Source: Oscillospiraceae bacterium
Lineage (GTDB): Bacteria; Bacillota; Clostridia; Oscillospirales; Acutalibacteraceae
DNA: 7,188 nt
NCBI GenBank assembly: GCA_003517915.1
Contig: DOZQ01000224.1
Location: 1 to 7,188, forward strand
Reading direction: 5' to 3'
Shown piece by piece: positions 6,922-7,188 of this stretch. The position numbers and the translations under genes are program-made. The notes beneath the pieces are model-generated. The model had not been told where the DNA came from, searched no databases, and worked only from the letters and a program-made list of their open reading frames with translations. How positions within the stretch are numbered: the stretch's first letter is position 1; each line of letters begins with the position of its first letter.

Positions 6922-6962
6922 CACAACAAAGCAGGCCTGTATCTTGAAAGATACAGGCCTGC
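6922..6962 (-). terminator. Rho-independent terminator of the unit entering from the right
   Basis: GCAGGCCTGTATC (6962-6950 on the minus strand) is exactly complementary to GATACAGGCCTGC (6943-6931), giving a 13-bp perfect stem with a 6-nt loop that can tighten to 4 nt with one more pair. On the minus strand the stem is followed by TTTGTTGTGT, whereas on the plus strand it is followed by TGATTATAAA. The T-rich tail therefore assigns it to leftward transcription, ending a transcript that begins beyond the right edge. Confidence 0.8.
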
Positions 6963-7002
6963 TGATTATAAACAGATGAGTAAAGTGCCGTTTTCGGATT
7001 TG

Positions 7003-7168
7003 AGCGTTCGGCGCTTCCCTGTCACGCCTCGTTCGCTCTCGCTGCCCTGAAAAAAGTTCCTCCGGCTTCAAAATCGCCTGATTTGAAATTCTTCCAAATC
7101 TTCTGCGACGATTCCTGCGCCTCCGTCATTTTTTCAGGCTCAAGCGCTCGGCGCTTCCCTGTCGCACC
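7003..7168. repeat. Compact repeat element with direct and inverted repeats
   Basis: A 26-bp direct repeat occurs at 7003-7028 and 7143-7168, exactly 140 bp apart, with the core GGCGCTTCCCTGTC identical and three mismatches overall. Between the copies, CCTGAAAAAA (7046-7055) is matched by its exact reverse complement at 7129-7138. The middle holds a hairpin, GATTTGAAA-TTC-TTCCAAATC (7080-7100), with one wobble pair. This nested symmetry is more than coding sequence usually shows. It suggests a dispersed intergenic element or a structured RNA tail; further copies may lie to the right. Confidence 0.5.
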
Positions 7169-7188
7169 CACAAAACCGAACAAAGCAG
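7022..7188 (-). CDS. Open C-terminal frame of unknown function, may be spurious
   Basis: A frame enters from beyond the right edge and stays open for 54 codons (first full codon at 7186) to a TGA at 7024-7022. The product tail is charged and contains EPEKMTEAQESSQKIW and FKSGDFEAGG; I recognise no family. Support is a strong leftward terminator about 60 bp downstream. Against it, the whole frame overlaps the repeat element with direct and inverted repeats, the other two frames close quickly but show similar composition, and no start or ribosome site is in view. It may be a gene end formed by a repeat insertion, or simply a chance open frame across the element. Confidence 0.25.
   Translation of the reverse strand, partial: ALFGFVGATGKRRALEPEKMTEAQESSQKIWKNFKSGDFEAGGTFFRAARANEA

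Overview
The window looks like a stretch of a Gram-positive, probably clostridial (Bacillota) chromosome carrying the start of a sortase-assembled pilus locus. The evidence is a sortase-type cell-wall sorting signal, a SpaA/CnaB isopeptide domain, the N-terminus of a second SpaA-type pilin, purine-rich Shine-Dalgarno sites, and AT-rich intergenic DNA beside coding DNA of moderate GC. I cannot name the species. All convincing genes are on the minus strand, so the region reads right to left.

Right edge (about 6964-7188): the tail of something transcribed leftward. It has a 54-residue open frame running in from outside the window and a compact repeat element with 26-bp direct repeats 140 bp apart, an inverted repeat and an inner hairpin. 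A strong minus-strand Rho-independent terminator follows at 6922-6962. Just after it, a weak promoter precedes a GC-richer island (about 6721-6881) that folds into several hairpins closed by a long-range stem. This is probably a structured non-coding RNA. The raiA-motif family is my best guess, but I cannot prove it here.

Middle (6113-6720): AT-rich intergenic DNA with no gene that I can see. It holds two Spo0A-box-like sites (6385-6424) and a near-consensus housekeeping promoter (TTGACA, 18-bp spacer, TAGAAT; 6255-6284). That promoter gives a leader of about 160 nt ahead of the main gene, which has a TTG start at 6090.

Main gene (241-6090): a 1949-residue secreted, wall-anchored giant protein. 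In order it has a signal peptide, a long glycine/asparagine-rich solenoid-like region with VYGGGNSG-type repeats, a non-repetitive and acidic second half, a C-terminal SpaA/CnaB isopeptide domain, an MPLSG sorting motif, a membrane helix and an unusually long basic tail. Only 47 bp downstream, with no terminator between, a second gene begins (191 to beyond position 1). It encodes a signal peptide and the first strand of a SpaA/EbpB-like major pilin.

The simplest reading is an operon in which the giant protein is the ancillary or tip adhesin and the next gene is the shaft pilin. A pilus-specific sortase would be expected beyond the left edge, but it is not in this window.
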